61,005 bases of DNA, from IMG/VR virus record IMGVR_UViG_3300042476_000679, positions 1 through 61,005 of that record; one strand, written 5' to 3'. Every line of letters begins with the position of its first letter. The first letter of the stretch is position 1. Positions 57,999-61,005 of this stretch are shown here, in pieces. The position numbers and the translations under genes were made by a program. Origin of the DNA: a virus. The notes below the pieces were generated by a model. The model was not told the DNA's origin and made no database searches. It saw nothing but the letters and a program-made list of their open reading frames with translations.

Positions 57999-60368
57999 TT
58001 ATTCTAGGAATGCTGGACAGTCTGTTGTAGTAATAATTAATTCTTGATTATTCACACTATGTATCTTTAATACTCTAATATTTGCTATTCTATATTTTAG
58101 CGTATTATTTTCAATATATACGTCGGTAATTAAATTCAATTCTTCTGATCCATCATAGGTCGAACAAGAGTCTACAGAAACTGCTGGTGGACCAGGATCA
58201 TTATCGATTAACACATTGAAATCACAACTATTAATAGTATCTACGTTAACAGACACAATGGGATTATTGATGCTTAAAATTTTAAGACTATTTTTTGTAA
58301 TAATTAAATGCCCATTAACTATTTGTATATCTGAAACTATGCTTACCGTATCATAACAATATGGTTCATAATCTATCGGAGCAAAGTTAATATTTACTGG
58401 AGTAAAATTATTAAAATCATTAGCACATTCTCGTGTTGTAATAACCGACTGTGTCGAGTAACTAGAAACTTCGAACGTATCAAAGATTGCAAATTCTTTA
58501 ATAAGATTACCACCATTTAGATTAATACCCTGTAAACCTCTGGCAGCTTGAGGTATTGGTATTGGAGGAGGTGGTGGAGGAGGCAGGCAATTAACTTGAC
58601 ATTCGCAAGGACTTATGCACTGGGTGGCATCATTTACATCTGCTGGTCTAATAGTTCCTACAAAACCAAGAAAACTAGTTGGTTCACAACCATCTGAATC
58701 TATATCTCCTAAGCCCGTTGTATCTAAATCAAAAGTGCCAATTCCACAAATAATTTGATGTCTTACAGCATTAAATTGAGCATCAACACATTCGATATCT
58801 ATTTCTTGAACATAAGATGGACAATCTGGTTTTATCATTGTCCAACTAGCTTTCCATAAATTATCACTATTGTCTTTAGTTAAGGATACGGGGCCTGATG
58901 AAACATACCCTGTAGTTATTCCATATCCATATAACATTCCAAGAAATATACTATCTGGTAAATTATCACATATATTACATCCACTTCCGCTACCACTTTC
59001 ACTACCACATATATTTAAAAAGTAAAGGTCAGACGAGCATTCAACGCATCCACTTTCGCTGCCACTATCACTGCCACTGCCACTCTCACTACCACTTTCG
59101 CTGCCGCTTTCGCTGCCGCTTTCGCTGCCGCTTTCGCTGCCGCTTTCGCTGCCGCTTTCGCTGCCGCTTTCGCTGCCACATATATCGATACTATATGTAT
59201 CTGAAATACAATCTTCACATCCGCTCTCACTACCACTTTCACTGCCACTCTCACTACCACCACAACTACATCCCTCAAAGAAAAATGGCTGATTATCAAC
59301 ATTTCGACTTCCAGAAGTGTTAAATTCAATACATCCAGTTACCATTAATTCCCATGCAGTACTTCGATGTGGTGCATCTACAGACATATAAAAATTACAT
59401 GGTAAATTAAATAATGGTGGAAGGTCTATAAAATCTGGGCCTGTGGTAACAAATCCAGTAGTATAGATTATATTGCCATATTGATCATATATTGTAAAAC
59501 AGTCTGGTATATTATATGTTTTAAAGAACACCTGGAGCTGTGGACAGCATGTTTCCGGACTAGGTATTGGTGTGGGCGTAGGCGTATTCGTCGGTGTTGC
59601 TGATACTCCAATAGTTGGTGTAGGAGTATTCGTCGGTGTTGCTGATACTCCAATAGTTGGTGTAGGAGTATTTGTCGGTGTTGCTGATACTCCAATAGTA
59701 GACGTTGGAGTTGACGTAGGTGATCGAGTCAGGGTCTGAGTTCTTGTTGGTGTTCTAGTTGATGTTCTTGTAAGAGTGAGAGTACGAGTAGGAGTTTTTG
59801 TTGGTGTCGCAGTAAGTCCTGGGGTGGGCGTTAGAGTAACAGGAATAGAATTATTAACGCCAATTTTTTTCCACATAGTAAATAAATATTCATTATCTCC
59901 CAAACCAGCAGGATTGGGTTCGCCATAGAGCTGAAATATCGGATTTGATCCGCTGCTATTATAAACAACAGTCATATCTTTACATTGACGTATTTGTGGC
60001 AAATAGTCTCTGTGACAAATTGTTTGAATATAACCATTAGGATTATCTATTTGTGGAGGTGGATTTATCCATTTTTTATAATCCCATATGATTGCTAAAT
60101 ATCCTGTAGAAGTATTAACAATACCATACGATCCAACACCATTACAGTATGGACAAATTTTACCAAGAGCAAAAGGAACAGGTCCACCAGACTTATATTT
60201 ACCAGAAGATTTTTTTAAACTAACATCATATATACAATTAGGACAAATATTAGTATTTGTTATGCCAAAATTAAAATCACATCTTGTTGTTAATCCATTA
60301 TTAGCTAATAATAAATTAATTTGTTTATTATATATTGATTGTAATAGTGAAAAATCTGGATAGGCCAT
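57999..60368 (-). CDS. Neck-like protein fused to Thr/Pro and GSES repeats
   Basis: This 789-residue protein has a zinc-type N-terminus: ICPNC (Cys42, Cys45) and ICPYCNGVG (Cys72, Cys75), with [16 protein letters not shown] before it and [13 protein letters not shown] after it. That part looks like a virion adaptor. About residues 180-265 are Thr/Pro repeats (three copies of a 14-residue unit, [14 protein letters not shown]), and residues about 370-460 are GSES runs flanked by cysteine clusters (GCEDC, GCVECS). The C-terminal 325 residues are beta-rich and unknown, with a poly-Pro run near residue 605. It could be an elongated decoration or whisker. It follows the connector-like gene. Confidence 0.65.
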   Translation of the reverse strand: MAYPDFSLLQSIYNKQINLLLANNGLTTRCDFNFGITNTNICPNCIYDVSLKKSSGKYKSGGPVPFALGKICPYCNGVGSYGIVNTSTGYLAIIWDYKKWINPPPQIDNPNGYIQTICHRDYLPQIRQCKDMTVVYNSSGSNPIFQLYGEPNPAGLGDNEYLFTMWKKIGVNNSIPVTLTPTPGLTATPTKTPTRTLTLTRTSTRTPTRTQTLTRSPTSTPTSTIGVSATPTNTPTPTIGVSATPTNTPTPTIGVSATPTNTPTPTPIPSPETCCPQLQVFFKTYNIPDCFTIYDQYGNIIYTTGFVTTGPDFIDLPPLFNLPCNFYMSVDAPHRSTAWELMVTGCIEFNTSGSRNVDNQPFFFEGCSCGGSESGSESGSESGCEDCISDTYSIDICGSESGSESGSESGSESGSESGSESGSESGSESGSGSDSGSESGCVECSSDLYFLNICGSESGSGSGCNICDNLPDSIFLGMLYGYGITTGYVSSGPVSLTKDNSDNLWKASWTMIKPDCPSYVQEIDIECVDAQFNAVRHQIICGIGTFDLDTTGLGDIDSDGCEPTSFLGFVGTIRPADVNDATQCISPCECQVNCLPPPPPPPIPIPQAARGLQGINLNGGNLIKEFAIFDTFEVSSYSTQSVITTRECANDFNNFTPVNINFAPIDYEPYCYDTVSIVSDIQIVNGHLIITKNSLKILSINNPIVSVNVDTINSCDFNVLIDNDPGPPAVSVDSCSTYDGSEELNLITDVYIENNTLKYRIANIRVLKIHSVNNQELIITTTDCPAFLE
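59101..59172. repeat. Six perfect 12-bp repeats encoding GSES
   Basis: The unit CTGCCGCTTTCG (plus strand) occurs six times in a row without a mismatch; on the minus strand it encodes Gly-Ser-Glu-Ser. Identical DNA copies suggest recent expansion by slippage or unequal recombination, and length would change the protein by four residues per unit without a frameshift. Imperfect copies flank the block. Confidence 0.9.
59590..59715. repeat. Three near-identical 42-bp repeats encoding Thr/Pro units
   Basis: Copies begin at about 59590, 59632 and 59674 with a period of 42 bases; they encode the 14-residue unit [14 protein letters not shown] on the minus strand. The copies differ by only a few bases, and the third diverges at its end. 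They lie in the Thr/Pro region of the 57999-60368 product. Confidence 0.85.
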
Positions 60369-60376
60369 ATTCTATC

Positions 60377-60901
60377 TCATGAGTAAAAGTCATTATTTCC
60401 AACATTTCTAAACGGACCAACATTAAGATATCTTGGATCATATCTATTATTAACAAATGGAGACAATACTGCTGCCCAAGCTGTGGCTTCCTTCACATCC
60501 CAATGACTAGTTAACTCATCATATAAAGCACAGGCTCCGTGTTCTAAAATAGCTTTCCAACCATCAACGGAACCACCTACACTTAAACTTGCGGGTCCTA
60601 GAGCTGTTCTAATGCCTTCTAAAGCGGCCTTGGTGCGTAATGTACCTTGATCAATAATGCACGAAGCTTTTAGACACGCTAAACTGATAAAAATTTCATC
60701 GCTATTAACGGTAGGATCAGGACTCATTAGTTTATTAACAACATCTATAGTATATTTATAACTTAAATTTACATCAAATTGCACATATTTTGCTGCCACT
60801 ACTAAAATTTGTTCTATTCTATCATCACTAAATTCATATGGAGTATCTAAATCATTAATTAATACTCTAGTAGTAATAGTCATTTCATCCTGCCATGCCA
60901 T
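60377..60901 (-). CDS. Probable head-tail connector protein, 174 aa
   Basis: This helical protein resembles phage head-tail connector/neck proteins. It starts at ATG 60901 (MAWQDEMTITTRVLINDLD), preceded by AGAGGT; an upstream ATG at 60961 would add 20 hydrophobic residues without a ribosome binding site and is not favoured. The motif pattern YEFSDDRIEQILVVAAKYVQ followed by SDEIFISLACLKASCIIDQG and a final KAILEHGACALYDELT resembles gp6-like connectors. It is the first minus-strand gene here, next to the neck-like protein at 57999-60368. Capsid and portal genes would be expected further right. Confidence 0.6.
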   Translation of the reverse strand: MAWQDEMTITTRVLINDLDTPYEFSDDRIEQILVVAAKYVQFDVNLSYKYTIDVVNKLMSPDPTVNSDEIFISLACLKASCIIDQGTLRTKAALEGIRTALGPASLSVGGSVDGWKAILEHGACALYDELTSHWDVKEATAWAAVLSPFVNNRYDPRYLNVGPFRNVGNNDFYS

Positions 60902-60963
60902 AATTGACCTCTTCATTAAAATTGGTATGATCAGATCAATGATCAATATATTATAATACACCT
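60902..60963 (-). promoter_or_regulatory. Possible promoter region of the virion operon
   Basis: This short AT-rich gap holds TATAAT on the minus strand (60950-60955), a perfect -10 box, but the matching -35 position falls in the terminator stem and is poor. Three GATC sites lie at 60929, 60934 and 60941, with two TGATCA palindromes 12 bases apart, which could be a regulatory site. The evidence is weak. Confidence 0.3.
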
Positions 60964-60997
60964 AAAAAAAAAGGCCGGCACAAGGCCGACCTTTTCT
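60964..60997 (-). terminator. Rho-independent terminator at the right edge
   Basis: On the minus strand AAGGTCGGC and GCCGGCCTT pair with one G-T wobble around a 5-base loop (60971-60993), followed by a run of nine T. It would end a minus-strand transcript coming from beyond the right edge. The plus strand also has a T-rich tail (CTTTTCTTTTTT), so it may act in both directions. Confidence 0.8.
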
Positions 60998-61005
60998 TTT
61001 TTGAT

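Noticed and set aside
59083-59190. CRISPR-like array from regular repeats
   Set aside because: Units are 12 bp, contiguous, without spacers and in frame with a protein.
1-61005. Recoded stop codons as in some large phages
   Set aside because: TAG, TGA and TAA all end clearly delimited genes (for example TAG ends the tail-tube gene and the 20589-21314 gene; TGA ends dnaB).
1-61005. tRNA genes or integrase
   Set aside because: All gaps are too short for tRNA genes apart from a few that show no cloverleaf, and no tyrosine or serine recombinase motif was seen.

Overview
This is a window of an AT-rich, densely packed double-stranded DNA genome. It looks like part of a large tailed phage (Caudoviricetes), probably assembled from an environmental sample. 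The evidence is a long tail tape-measure gene with tail-tube and baseplate-like neighbours, a phage-style replication and nucleotide cassette, and almost no intergenic space. TAA, TAG and TGA all end genes, so the standard bacterial code applies. I see no tRNA, integrase, CRISPR array or insertion sequence. Terminase, portal and capsid genes are not here and may lie beyond the right edge. A cysteine-rich protein with a small partner, plus Ser/Gly and Thr/Pro low-complexity tracts, reminded me of planctomycete-type sequences, but the host is not established.

Layout. Bases 1-16350 (+) hold nucleotide and DNA metabolism: class II ribonucleotide reductase, PhoH ATPase, HNH protein, small zinc ribbons, a RecA/UvsX-like recombinase, a PD-(D/E)XK nuclease, DnaB-type helicase, DnaG-type primase, dNMP kinase, a Cas4/RecB-like nuclease, and a bacterial-type replicative polymerase. 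The polymerase is DNA polymerase III alpha broken into two genes, with a DEDDh exonuclease and a small protein between the halves. SSB follows with its own promoter and terminator. Bases 16423-29261 (+) hold a glycan module: several glycosyltransferases, a nucleotidyltransferase-like protein and a SAM-methyltransferase-like protein. It is interrupted by a Vsr/homing-type nuclease, a candidate annealing protein, a zinc ribbon and a cysteine-rich protein with its partner. Bases 29253-60901 (-) hold virion genes: a neck-like protein, a mucin-like multidomain protein, two zinc metallopeptidases, two more glycosyltransferases, tail completion candidates, tail tube, tail accessory genes, a 2958-residue tape measure, two paralogous tail proteins, a baseplate-like protein, a poly-Ser protein and a Thr/Pro-rich protein.

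How it fits together. The left part encodes most of a replisome of bacterial Pol III type. The right part builds a long-tailed particle. The large set of glycosyltransferases, some placed inside the virion operon next to Ser/Gly and Thr/Pro-rich proteins, suggests that the phage glycosylates its own surface proteins; this is inference. Strongest leads: the four-gene split polymerase, two possible PD-(D/E)XK nuclease domains inside the tape measure between duplicated linker motifs, tandem leishmanolysin-like metallopeptidases, and the glycosyltransferase/mucin-like protein combination.
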